A DNA stretch of 20,897 bases from Deltaproteobacteria bacterium (GCA_023250495.1 JAHFAP010000022.1:1-20897); one strand, 5' to 3'; shown: positions 7,069 to 14,824, counted from the stretch's first letter. Program-made: numbers and translations. The notes: a model not told the origin generated them from the letters alone.

Positions 7069-7097
7069 TTGACAACGATGGGGGGAGAGGATAGAAG
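7069..7097 (+). promoter_or_regulatory. Possible promoter of the YbhN-like gene
   Basis: TTGACA (7069-7074), a 17-nt spacer and TAGAAG (7092-7097) match sigma70 at 6 of 6 and 4 of 6. The predicted start would fall at about 7104, on the ATG itself, implying a leaderless message. This geometry makes the assignment uncertain. Confidence 0.3.
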
Positions 7098-7103
7098 CCG
7101 GTG

Positions 7104-8090
7104 ATGCCTCGCAGCACCGCTCTTGTTCGCTTCTTGCTGAAGGCCCTGCTGGGGCTCGGCCTGCTAGCTTTTTTTCTCTCCCGCTTGGATTTGAGCCAGT
7201 TCCTTCAGTCGCTGTCCTCGGCCCGTCTCTCTTACGTCGCCGTCGCGCTCTGCGCCTACCTCCTGGGAAAACTCATCACCGCGGTGAGGTGGGCGCTGCT
7301 GGCGCGGCCTTTGGGTTTTTCCAATCCGCTCAAGGATTTCGTCGCCTTCTACTTCATCGGCATGTTTTTTAATTTATTCTCCCCGAGCACTCTCGGAGGA
7401 GACGCGGGACGGATCTTCTACTTATCGCGCGGCAGCTCCGAAAACCCGGAGCGGGGACGCGTGGAGGCTGCCGCCTTTGCCCTGATCTCCATTCTCGCGG
7501 ACCGCGCTGTGGGGATGGCGGGCCTGGTTTGGATCTGCGCCGGCGCGCTGATCGCCTTTCCGGAATACGCCGCGCTGGTGCCCGCAGTTGTCCGCTACGC
7601 GACTTTTACCATAGCGATCGCGCCCATTCTCGCCTGGGCGTCGTTTCCGTTTTGCCATCGGTTTTTGCAGAAGGTTGACCATCCGCTGGGAAAGAAGCTG
7701 CAGGCGCTGGGGCGCGCGTACTGGAACCGTCAGGGGGTGTTGCTTCAGACCATCGGTTTATCCCTGGCCTTCCATTTGATCCAGATCTGGATTCAGCTCC
7801 TTGTCGGCTGGGCTCTCGACTTCGACATTCCCTGGCCTTATGCCAGCGTTTTTTTCCCTCTGGTGGACATCGTCGCCATGCTGCCGGTAAGCATCAGCGG
7901 GATCGGATTGCGCGAGGGAGGATACCTGTTTTTCTTGAGCAAGCTCAGCGTCGGCCCGGAAAAGGCGGTCGCCTGTGGAACGCTGTGGCTGGTGGTGGTC
8001 GTTGTCAGCGGCCTGGTCGGCGGGCTCGCTTTCGTTCTGCACCGGAGTTCAAGTCCTGCGCGCAATGAGGAATTGGGGATTAGGAATTAG
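7104..8090 (+). CDS. YbhN/AglD-type flippase-like membrane protein (LPG synthase TM family)
   Basis: This polytopic inner-membrane protein has about 328 residues and roughly eight hydrophobic helices. It carries the two hallmarks of the UPF0104 / LPG_synthase_TM family: FNLFSPSTLGGDAGR (about 90-104) and LPVSISGIGLREGG in the C-terminal third. Relatives include the membrane half of MprF (lipid flipping) and YbhN. These are usually linked to lipid or lipid-linked sugar handling, though substrates are mostly unproven. The adjacent GTG at 7101 is an alternative start. It converges on the glycan locus 8167-14722, so a role in flipping its polyprenyl-linked product is possible but unproven. The last residues (about EELGIRN) are encoded by the start of an intergenic repeat. 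Confidence 0.8.
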   Translation: MPRSTALVRFLLKALLGLGLLAFFLSRLDLSQFLQSLSSARLSYVAVALCAYLLGKLITAVRWALLARPLGFSNPLKDFVAFYFIGMFFNLFSPSTLGGDAGRIFYLSRGSSENPERGRVEAAAFALISILADRAVGMAGLVWICAGALIAFPEYAALVPAVVRYATFTIAIAPILAWASFPFCHRFLQKVDHPLGKKLQALGRAYWNRQGVLLQTIGLSLAFHLIQIWIQLLVGWALDFDIPWPYASVFFPLVDIVAMLPVSISGIGLREGGYLFFLSKLSVGPEKAVACGTLWLVVVVVSGLVGGLAFVLHRSSSPARNEELGIRN

Positions 8091-8165
8091 GAGTTCGGCA
8101 AGAGAGAGAAAGAGGTTGTTGGCCAATTCCTAATCCCTGATTCCTAACGCCTATTTAGGAGTTAG
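8071..8165. repeat. GAATTAGGAATT-type inverted repeat and hairpin between convergent genes
   Basis: A perfect 13-nt inverted repeat, GGGATTAGGAATT (8076-8088) and AATTCCTAATCCC (8125-8137), encloses a 36-nt purine-rich loop. A second small hairpin follows: CTAAC-G-CCTA-TT-TAGG-A-GTTAG (8144-8165), directly after the stop of the minus-strand glycosyltransferase. Together they could end transcription from both sides. The repeat overlaps the last codons of the YbhN-like gene. Confidence 0.65.
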
Positions 8166-8166
8166 C

Positions 8167-9711
8167 TCAGTCGGAATCGGCCGACTCCTCTTCTTCGTCG
8201 ACTGCCGGCGCGGCGCTTGGGCAGGGCTGCTCTTGCGGGGCGAGCACGGTAACGAGGGCTACGTTGTTGTCTTCTGAGGCGGCGAGAAGCCGGGTCTGGA
8301 CTCCGGCGAGATCCGGGGACTTGAGCGGCGACAGAAAATAGTCGTTTGGGCCGGCACAGGTGATCGGCCTGCGCTCGATGACTCGCTGCAAACGGTAGGC
8401 AATAATCATGAGATTGGGGCTGCGCAGCTCGGGAGCGGCGAACAGCGGGCTGCTTGTTGGGACGATGGCGCCGATCTCTTCCACAAAAGCGACCGTGGCT
8501 TTGTACGAGCCCGCGCGCTTCCACACCATGGGATTCGGAAGTATCAGCGCGAGGTCTAGGAGCGCCACCGCGATGGCGAGCCGCTTGGGCGAGCGAAGAA
8601 TGCGGTCCATGGCGGCCGCAGCCGCCGGGATCTTCTGCATGGAATCTTCGCGGGAGCTTTCCGCGCTGGCAATCGCGCCTGCGATCGCACGCGCGGCCAG
8701 CAAGGCGATGGCCGGATAGGTGGGAAGAAGGTAGACCGCGCGCTTGATGTTGACCAGGAAAAAAAAAGCAGTGATCGCGATCCACCAGACGTGAAGGAAG
8801 CGGCCGGTCGAGTCCTCGCGCTCTCCGCGCAGCCGCCGGATCAAACCCCAAAGCAGCGCCAGGTTCCACGGGAAGGTTCGCGTGGGAATCCAGCCCAGCA
8901 TAGAGAGCGTGGTCTTGTTACTCGAGAAGCCGTGGGTGCCGAAAAGCTGGTCGATGTTCTCGTGCATGATCTGCCAGGCGATAAACTGGCTGCCCCCAAT
9001 GTGGTAAGCGAGCGCGTACCAGCCGAGATCGATGAAGAGCGCGACGCCGATCAGAGGCCACGAAACAAATTTCCAAAGCAAAGGAAGCCGCCTCTCTACG
9101 GCTAGAAACCCGACGATTACCAATCCGGGAAGCGCGATGCCGACGGGGCCTTTGGCAAGCACGGCGCAGGCGGAAGCGAGGTAGCAGGTCGCCCGAGCGG
9201 CTTCGCGCGTATCGCGGTACCAGAAAAAGAAGCCGGCGATGGAAACTGTGACGCAGGCGGCGAAGAGCATATCGACGCGGGCCTCCGTCCCCGAGACCCA
9301 GAATTGATACATTCCCAGGAGAGCGCCGACGGCGAGCCAGGCCGTTTTCCGGCCGCCCATGGCCATCCCCAGCAGAAAGGTGGTGATCGCCATGACCTCG
9401 ACGGCGATCACCGAGGGCAGCCGCACGGTAAAATCCGAGGGGCCGAAGAGGAACGCCAGCGGCGCCGCGATCCAGTGAAACAGAGGCGGCTTCGACGGCA
9501 CCTCGCCGTTGCGGTAGGGCAATATCCAGTGGTGGCTGCGCACGATATCTTGCACCACCAGCCCCTCGCGGGCCTCGCCGTGGTTCCAGATCGGAGGCAG
9601 CAGAAAAGTCCAGGCCGCAAACACGGCCAAGATCAAGCCCAGCAACAGGAGGTCAGTGGTCTTTATTCGCCCCGTGTTGTCAGATACCATCTTCGCGTTT
9701 TCCCCAAACAT
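8167..9711 (-). CDS. ArnT-like membrane glycosyltransferase (PMT_2 / GT83 type), second paralogue
   Basis: This 514-residue protein has about 11 membrane helices. The first periplasmic loop carries GEAREG (45-50, with E46 and R48) and then SKPPLFHW (73-80), the pattern of lipid-linked-sugar glycosyltransferases of the ArnT/PMT_2 class. There the acidic residue in this loop is catalytic. A hydrophilic C-terminal domain follows (about 390-514) and ends in an acidic tail. Such enzymes move a sugar from polyprenyl phosphate onto lipid A, protein or another acceptor on the periplasmic face. The ATG directly follows the stop of the upstream paralogue, implying coupled translation; an internal Met8 (9690) is an alternative start. 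The acceptor cannot be read from the sequence. Confidence 0.85.
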   Translation of the reverse strand: MFGENAKMVSDNTGRIKTTDLLLLGLILAVFAAWTFLLPPIWNHGEAREGLVVQDIVRSHHWILPYRNGEVPSKPPLFHWIAAPLAFLFGPSDFTVRLPSVIAVEVMAITTFLLGMAMGGRKTAWLAVGALLGMYQFWVSGTEARVDMLFAACVTVSIAGFFFWYRDTREAARATCYLASACAVLAKGPVGIALPGLVIVGFLAVERRLPLLWKFVSWPLIGVALFIDLGWYALAYHIGGSQFIAWQIMHENIDQLFGTHGFSSNKTTLSMLGWIPTRTFPWNLALLWGLIRRLRGEREDSTGRFLHVWWIAITAFFFLVNIKRAVYLLPTYPAIALLAARAIAGAIASAESSREDSMQKIPAAAAAMDRILRSPKRLAIAVALLDLALILPNPMVWKRAGSYKATVAFVEEIGAIVPTSSPLFAAPELRSPNLMIIAYRLQRVIERRPITCAGPNDYFLSPLKSPDLAGVQTRLLAASEDNNVALVTVLAPQEQPCPSAAPAVDEEEESADSD

Positions 9712-11436
9712 CTACCGGTTGCTGAGCAAGGCGGTTTCGCCGACCCTTACCAGAAACAGGCGTCGATCTCCCTCCAACCCGGTGGTCTCGCTGGCATCCA
9801 GCTCGTCCAAACCTTCCTTGCCCCGCATCGGCTCCCATTCATCCTCCCAGATCAGCAAAAAAAACGGCGGCCTCATCTGCGGCGCCTGTTCCTCAAACGC
9901 GGGGAAGTACATGCGGGCGTAGAAAGCGGCTGCCCCGTTAGCGGCCCGGTAAAAAATCAGCGGCGCCGTCGGCGGCACCTTCTGCTGCGCGCGCGCCATG
10001 AAAGGTTTAAAACTGTACGCCGCGGCGAGCGCGGGATGGAATACATTCTGCATCAGCCAGAAAAAAACCACCATAACCACCGCGAGAGATGCAAGGACCG
10101 AGCGCCAGGCGTTCTTCCTTGCGGCGCGGATGAGAACAAGGGCTGCCAGGGCCGAGAGGGCGGAATAAATAGAGACCACCAGACGATGCCGATCCATCGT
10201 ATTGGAAACCAACGCCAGCCCCTCACGGTCCTTGGCGCGGAGAAAAGACTGGACGAGTCCCAGGAAATCCCAGCCGAGCAACTGAGCGACGAGTATCGCG
10301 GCGATGATCAACAGAAGCAAAGCGCTGACGGCGGCGGCCGCTTTCGCAGGGCGGGTTGATGAAAACTGTCCCTCGGTCAGCCTTTGCCACCAGGCCCCGA
10401 AGAGCAAAGCCGCCGCGGGATAGAGCGGAAGGATGTAGACGGTGCGCTTGCCGAGCGCGATCGAAAGAACGACGAAGACCGCGCCGAACCAGATGAGCGG
10501 ATAGAGCAGCTCTTCTTCGGCGAGCCGGCGGCGCTGCTGGTAAAGAAAAATCGCCAGCGCCGGAAAGAACAGGCTCCAAGGGGCCATGCCAAGGATCAGC
10601 GCGGGGATGTAGTATAAAAAATTGTGGTTGTGCCCGGCCCCTCCCAGAGGCGTCATGATTATTTCATGCACGATCTGGCGTAGAAAAAATTCCTCCCCTC
10701 CTTGCCGGAGCGCCAACAGGTACCAGGCTCCAGCCACGGTGATGCAAAAGGGGACGGTGATGGGGAGATGGAGCTGTTTGATGAAGGCGAGGTCGCGCTT
10801 GCGCCAGAGGAATAGCAGCGCGGTCATTCCGGGAAGGGCGACGCCCACCGGGCCTTTGGCCAGCGTGGCGAGACCGGCGAGCAAGGCAAGCAAAACGGCC
10901 TTGAGAACGCCGCCGCCGGACTTGTAGAGGGAGTAAAAATAGAGGAACGTGCAAAGCATGAAAAAAGTCAACGTCATGTCCACGCGAGCGCTCACGGCAG
11001 CGCGCCACCATTCAGAGCTGGTGGCCAAAACGATGGCGGAGGCGATGCCCGCGCTTTGTCCCCAGAGACGAGCGCCCGCCAGATAGGTGAGCAGGACGCC
11101 GAGGGTCGCGAGCAGGGCCGAGGGGAAGCGAACCGTGAACTCGTTGAACGAGCCGGTCGATAGTGAGGCGAGCGCTGCGATCCAGTGAAACATCGGCGGC
11201 TTGGAGGGAATATCGACGCCGCCGCGCAACGGCAGGATCCAGTTTCCGGTCGTCCAGATCTCCCATACGACCAATCCTTCGCGCGGCTCGCCTTTATCGT
11301 AAAAAGGAACGCTTCCGAGACCCCAGAAAAAGAGCACAAAGCACAGGCCCAAAACCAGGACGGCGCCTACAGCGATGGAGAAAGATCCCAGGCCGTCTCG
11401 ATGTGGAGTCCCAGAGTGGGGTGTGGGTTCAGTCAT
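9712..11436 (-). CDS. ArnT-like membrane glycosyltransferase (PMT_2 / GT83 type), first paralogue
   Basis: This 574-residue protein has about 12 hydrophobic helices. The first extracytoplasmic loop contains KGEPREGLVVWE (48-59) and SKPPMFHW (78-85), parallel to the GEAREGLVV and SKPPLFHW of the next gene. The 'LATLAKGPVGVALPG' segment also matches 'CAVLAKGPVGIALPG' in the neighbour. The two are therefore clear paralogues. It probably uses a polyprenyl-phosphate sugar made by the GT2 protein of the same locus. No strong RBS was seen; the 141-nt leader contains several stable hairpins (11441-11540). Confidence 0.85.
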   Translation of the reverse strand: MTEPTPHSGTPHRDGLGSFSIAVGAVLVLGLCFVLFFWGLGSVPFYDKGEPREGLVVWEIWTTGNWILPLRGGVDIPSKPPMFHWIAALASLSTGSFNEFTVRFPSALLATLGVLLTYLAGARLWGQSAGIASAIVLATSSEWWRAAVSARVDMTLTFFMLCTFLYFYSLYKSGGGVLKAVLLALLAGLATLAKGPVGVALPGMTALLFLWRKRDLAFIKQLHLPITVPFCITVAGAWYLLALRQGGEEFFLRQIVHEIIMTPLGGAGHNHNFLYYIPALILGMAPWSLFFPALAIFLYQQRRRLAEEELLYPLIWFGAVFVVLSIALGKRTVYILPLYPAAALLFGAWWQRLTEGQFSSTRPAKAAAAVSALLLLIIAAILVAQLLGWDFLGLVQSFLRAKDREGLALVSNTMDRHRLVVSIYSALSALAALVLIRAARKNAWRSVLASLAVVMVVFFWLMQNVFHPALAAAYSFKPFMARAQQKVPPTAPLIFYRAANGAAAFYARMYFPAFEEQAPQMRPPFFLLIWEDEWEPMRGKEGLDELDASETTGLEGDRRLFLVRVGETALLSNR

Positions 11437-11440
11437 AAAT

Positions 11441-11540
11441 CGGGCGACACGCCCTCGGGGCGAGCCCCTCCGGCCGAGGGCAAGCCCGTCGGGATCTCAA
11501 ATCGCAAATCTGAGATCTGTCCGCCACAGTACTTTGGCGG
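11441..11540 (-). other. Structured leader: three hairpins upstream of the first ArnT-like gene
   Basis: Three fold-back elements lie between the dehydrogenase stop and the ArnT-like start. The first spans 11441-11488, with outer CGGGC/GCCCG, GCCCTCGG (11451-11458) paired with CCGAGGGC (11474-11481), and an inner GGGGCGAGCCCC. The second is GATCTCA (11493-11499) with TGAGATC (11511-11517). The third is CCGCCA (11521-11526) with TGGCGG (11535-11540). None has a T-run on the minus strand, so these may be intergenic repeats or an attenuating or stabilising leader rather than terminators. Confidence 0.5.
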
Positions 11541-11577
11541 AGAAATTCCGAGCCTTGCGAGGACATTAGCGCCGGCG

Positions 11578-12606
11578 TCAAATCTTAAGCGGGATCTTTT
11601 TTCCCCCCGAGCGCAGCGACTGCTCTCCGGCTTCCAGCACCGCGACGACGTTTAAGGCAAAGTTGCCGTCAGAGAGCGGGGCGCGGCGCTCACGAATGCT
11701 GTCCAGGAAATCGCCAACCGCGACCGCCAGGGGCTCCTCGGAAGCTATCCCCTCAAGCCTGCGCTCGGCAACGATCTTCGAAGGAATCGTGTTGGCCAAT
11801 TCCTGACTCACTCCCCTGGCGCCCGCCTGCTCGCCGGTCACATATTCATACAACGTCGCCGCGCGCTTATCGAACTTGCCCTCGTAGGTCAACAATTTTT
11901 TGCTGCCGATAACGGTCAGCTTCGCGGTATTCTCCGGGTAGAGCCAATTGTGATAGATGAAGGCCGAGGCGCCGTCCGACATCTCGATCGCCGCCATATT
12001 GAGATCCTCCACGTCAGCCTGAAGGTACCGGTAACCCTGGAGCGTCACGCTGACGGGCCGGCCCTGCAAAAGGTACAAAAGTATCGATACGTCGTGAGGA
12101 GCGGAGTTCCACCAGACATTGGAGTCGCGCTTGATGCGACCCAGGTTCAGCCGCTGCAAGAACAGGTGGTAAATTTCTCCCAGCTCTCCGTCCCTGATCA
12201 GATCGTGAGCCGTGCGGATGGCTCGATCATAGAGAAAGGTATGATCGACGAACAGCACGGTTCCTTTTGTCTTCGCCAGCTCCAGCAGCAGCTTCCCCTC
12301 GCTCAGGCGCAGCGCCAGCGGCTTTTCGATCCAGATATGTTTTCCCGCCTCAAGGGCCTTCCTGCCGAGCGAGAAGTGGGTGGCCGGTGGAGTGACCAGG
12401 ACGACGGCAGCGATATTCGGATCTTTAAGCAGGTCGTCGTAGGAGGCGGTCGTCGGGACGCCGGGAAAAGCCTTCTGGATCTCTTCACGGTAGCCGGCAT
12501 CGAGGTCGCAGACCGCGGCGACAGAACAATCCGGCGCCGCACGAAATTTGGGCAGCAGCTTCTTGCCCCAGTAGCCGGCCCCCACCAATGCGACGGAGAT
12601 ACTCAT
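11578..12606 (-). CDS. Gfo/Idh/MocA-family NAD(P)-dependent sugar(-nucleotide) dehydrogenase
   Basis: This 342-residue protein has an N-terminal Rossmann fold with GAGYWG (9-14) and the family EKPLA signature (94-98). The Lys there is the usual catalytic residue. A C-terminal alpha/beta substrate domain includes APHDVSILL (169-177) at the family's active-site His position. In amino-sugar loci, members such as WlbA and GnnA oxidise C3 of UDP-GlcNAc(A) to a 3-keto sugar for a DegT transaminase. The DegT and GT2 genes in the same leftward locus make that role likely, but substrate identity is inference. The gene is separated from the GT2 gene by a 107-bp repeat tract and has no obvious RBS. Confidence 0.85.
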   Translation of the reverse strand: MSISVALVGAGYWGKKLLPKFRAAPDCSVAAVCDLDAGYREEIQKAFPGVPTTASYDDLLKDPNIAAVVLVTPPATHFSLGRKALEAGKHIWIEKPLALRLSEGKLLLELAKTKGTVLFVDHTFLYDRAIRTAHDLIRDGELGEIYHLFLQRLNLGRIKRDSNVWWNSAPHDVSILLYLLQGRPVSVTLQGYRYLQADVEDLNMAAIEMSDGASAFIYHNWLYPENTAKLTVIGSKKLLTYEGKFDKRAATLYEYVTGEQAGARGVSQELANTIPSKIVAERRLEGIASEEPLAVAVGDFLDSIRERRAPLSDGNFALNVVAVLEAGEQSLRSGGKKIPLKI

Positions 12607-12718
12607 AATTTTGGATTTTGGATCCTTCGACTTCGCTCAGGACAGGTTTTGGATTTTAGATTCATAAAGCTAGCCCTTTCAATCGGAAATCGAAAATCGG
12701 CAATCTAAAATTGCTAGC
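12607..12718. repeat. Composite intergenic repeat (TTTTGGATTTT, CTTCGCTCAGG and AATCGAAAATCG units)
   Basis: The gap inside the glycan operon is entirely repeat-like. TTTTGGATTTTGGATCC is followed by a CCTTCGACTTCGCTCAGGAC unit (12623-12642) of the 21-183 family, then a second TTTTGGATTTTAGATTC. After that, an ATCGGAAATCGAAAATCGG tract is flanked by GCTAGC at 12669-12674 and 12713-12718. The last GCTAGC contains the stop codon of the GT2 gene. It appears that one repeat unit has inserted inside another. Confidence 0.6.
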
Positions 12719-13604
12719 GAAATTCCCTCACCCGAAACGGCGGCCTCGTCTGGGCCTCGACGAATCGCTCCAGACTGCGCGCGTTGAAAAGCGCCGCCAG
12801 CGCGACCATGAATGCGGCAAGCGCCCAGAGCCGCCAGCCGAGGATCAACAGAAAGATGCCGGCGGTCACGGAGATCCATTGGAGCTTGCGGAACTCGCCG
12901 AGCCATCTCGCCGCTCCGCGGACCGCGAACGGCAAGACCCATAAATCCCGCAAGACCTCGAACACGCGGCCGATGCCGTAGTGTGATTGCCCGGACTTGC
13001 GCTCGCGGTCGACGATCTCGACCTCGGAGAACTCCTCCCGCCTCACGCCGAAAACGACCGGAGAAAATCGGTTCATGAAGCCCCTGGGGACGTACCTACC
13101 CTCGAGCACTTCGCGCCGGTAGGCCTTCAAGCCGCAGCCGCAGTCGTGCACCGGCACGCCGCTGACGACGCGGATCAGCGCGTTCGCCACCTGCGAAGGA
13201 AGCCGGCGCGCCCAGAAGCTCCCGACGCGATTTCGCCGCCATCCCGAAACGACGCGATACCCCTGGGACAATCTCTCCAGTAAAGCCGGGATGTACGCCG
13301 GGTCGTTTTGGTAATCTCCGTCGATGGTCACGATCGCTTCTCCCGCCGCCTTCGAGACGCCAGCGAGGAGCGCCCAGTTCTCGCCGACGTTCGACTCCAG
13401 ATCAGTGTAATGGAATCGCCTGTCGCGGCTCGCGATTTCTTTCATCACCGATAGCGTCCCGTCGCTGCTCGCGTCGTTCACGAAAATGATCTCATAGGTT
13501 TGGCCGAGCCGCTCCAGGGTCTCGCGAATCGCTTCGTAGAGAACGCGCGCGTTGCCCTCTTCATTATGCATGGGCGCGACGACGGAGAGCCTGACGGGCT
13601 GCAC
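12714..13604 (-). CDS. GT2 polyprenyl-phosphate glycosyltransferase (ArnC/DPM1-like)
   Basis: This 296-residue protein has a GT-A domain with VNDASSDGT (42-50) and DGDYQNDP (96-103) at the DXD position. It also carries the DPM1-like stretch HDCGCGLKAYRR (153-164) and RKSGQSHYG (202-210). Two close hydrophobic helices follow (about 244-274), a common layout for enzymes that charge undecaprenyl or dolichyl phosphate on the cytoplasmic face. The start is GTG, 8 nt after the DegT stop, indicating translational coupling. The context suggests it loads an amino sugar made by the DegT and Gfo/Idh/MocA enzymes and feeds the two ArnT-like transferases. The donor sugar is inferred. Confidence 0.85.
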   Translation of the reverse strand: MQPVRLSVVAPMHNEEGNARVLYEAIRETLERLGQTYEIIFVNDASSDGTLSVMKEIASRDRRFHYTDLESNVGENWALLAGVSKAAGEAIVTIDGDYQNDPAYIPALLERLSQGYRVVSGWRRNRVGSFWARRLPSQVANALIRVVSGVPVHDCGCGLKAYRREVLEGRYVPRGFMNRFSPVVFGVRREEFSEVEIVDRERKSGQSHYGIGRVFEVLRDLWVLPFAVRGAARWLGEFRKLQWISVTAGIFLLILGWRLWALAAFMVALAALFNARSLERFVEAQTRPPFRVREFR

Positions 13605-13612
13605 GGCAGCTT

Positions 13613-14722
13613 TCAGTCCCTCACCGAGAAGTATTCCCTGACCGCGGCGATGATGGTGTCGACCTCGTCATCTCTTAGCTCGGCGAATACCGGCAGGGCA
13701 AGGTTCTCGCGCGCGTATCTTTCGGCCTCGGGCAGCGAGTAAGCCGGCAGCCCTTGGGATCGCCAGGCCTCGTGATGGTGCAGGCAGAGCGGATAATAGA
13801 TGCCGGTGCCGATGCCTTTGCCGTTGAGAAATTTCTTCAGCGGCTCGCGCTCCGGGGTTTCCACGGCGTATTGATGATAAACGCTGGCGCGGTCTGGAAA
13901 GGTCGGCGGAATCCGGAGCGGCAAATTTTTAAACGCTTCGCCATATCTCGCCGCGATCTCTCTTCTTTTCGCGTTATCCTGATCGAGCGTGGGCAGCTTG
14001 ACGCGCAGGACCGCGGCCTGGATCTCGTCCAGCCGGCTGTTCCAGCCGTGGATCTTGTGATTGTATTTCTCCGACTGGCCGTGGACACGAAACAGGCGCA
14101 CGGCCACCGCGAGCCTGTCGTCGTTGGTGAGCACCACGCCTCCGTCGCCGTAGCAGGCGAGATTTTTCACCGGTCCCAGGCTCATCGGAGTTATCACGCC
14201 TAGACCGGCGGCCCGCTTCCCTTGATACGTCGCCCCCTGGGCCTGGGAGGAGTCTTCGACGACCGCGATATTTTTTTCCGCGGCGATTTTCACGATCGGC
14301 TCCATGTCGCAGGGCAGCCCGAGCATATGAACCGGCATGATGGCTCTAGTTCTAGGTGTGATCGCGGCCTTCAGGGATTTGAGATCCGGCCCATAGTCGC
14401 CTTTGGCCTTTTCCACCAACACGGGCATGGCGCCGACAGAGAAAATGGGCTCGATGACCGGCGCCGGAGCATGCGCCGCCAGGATCACCTCGTCCCCCTG
14501 CGAAATGCCCAGCGCGCGCAGGGAGAGCTGAATCGCGTCGGTGCCCGAAGCCACGCCGATCGCGTGCTTAACGCCGCAGTAGCGCGCGAACTCCCGCTCG
14601 AATTCGGCGAGCTGCGGGCCGTTCAATAATCTCATGGAGGAGAACGTTTCCTCCCACTGCGCCCGCAGCTCGCTCTCGATGGCGCGGTACTTTCGGGTCA
14701 GGTCAAGGAGAGGAATTTTCAT
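13613..14722 (-). CDS. DegT/DnrJ/EryC1/StrS-family PLP sugar aminotransferase, 3-keto-sugar type
   Basis: This 369-residue fold-type I PLP enzyme transfers an amino group, usually from glutamate, to a keto sugar nucleotide. The motifs are ASGTDAIQL (58-66, phosphate and PLP contacts), VVEDSSQAQGA (154-164, with D157 for the pyridine nitrogen), and SLGPVKNLACYGDGG (181-195), in which K186 should form the Schiff base. The opening IPLLDLTRKYRAIESEL and the KNLxxYGDGG context resemble C3 aminotransferases (FdtB, WlbC/E, GnnB) more than the C4 enzyme ArnB, whose motif differs. It is the first gene of the leftward glycan locus and probably pairs with the Gfo/Idh/MocA dehydrogenase. Only a weak GGGA precedes the ATG. 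Confidence 0.88.
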   Translation of the reverse strand: MKIPLLDLTRKYRAIESELRAQWEETFSSMRLLNGPQLAEFEREFARYCGVKHAIGVASGTDAIQLSLRALGISQGDEVILAAHAPAPVIEPIFSVGAMPVLVEKAKGDYGPDLKSLKAAITPRTRAIMPVHMLGLPCDMEPIVKIAAEKNIAVVEDSSQAQGATYQGKRAAGLGVITPMSLGPVKNLACYGDGGVVLTNDDRLAVAVRLFRVHGQSEKYNHKIHGWNSRLDEIQAAVLRVKLPTLDQDNAKRREIAARYGEAFKNLPLRIPPTFPDRASVYHQYAVETPEREPLKKFLNGKGIGTGIYYPLCLHHHEAWRSQGLPAYSLPEAERYARENLALPVFAELRDDEVDTIIAAVREYFSVRD

Positions 14723-14790
14723 CAGATGTTTCCCGATATTCGTTAAACGGAATTCTTCGCGGCTATGACGGCGAAAGAGTAATAGCCCAG

Positions 14791-14819
14791 TTACTACCTG
14801 AATTTTTCACAAATGACAA
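14791..14819 (-). promoter_or_regulatory. Possible promoter of the glycan locus
   Basis: On the minus strand TTGTCA (14814-14819) is 17 nt from TAGTAA (14791-14796). The -35 matches 5 of 6 and the -10 only 3 of 6. The predicted leader is about 60 nt. A 16-bp palindrome lies just upstream. Confidence 0.35.
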
Positions 14820-14824
14820 ATGTT

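Noticed and set aside
6788..7117. N-terminal extension of glyoxalase I
   Set aside because: The frame is open, but it crosses the TATAAT promoter and dispersed repeats; the RBS and E. coli GloA alignment place the start at 6787.
9304..10359. 351-codon plus-strand open frame
   Set aside because: It spans the junction of two clear ArnT-like genes on the other strand and has a low-complexity His/Arg/Gln-rich translation typical of a shadow.
8167..14722. A standard arn (L-Ara4N) operon
   Set aside because: ArnA, ArnD and ArnE/F are absent and the DegT motif resembles C3 aminotransferases; only the GT2 and ArnT-like parts match.
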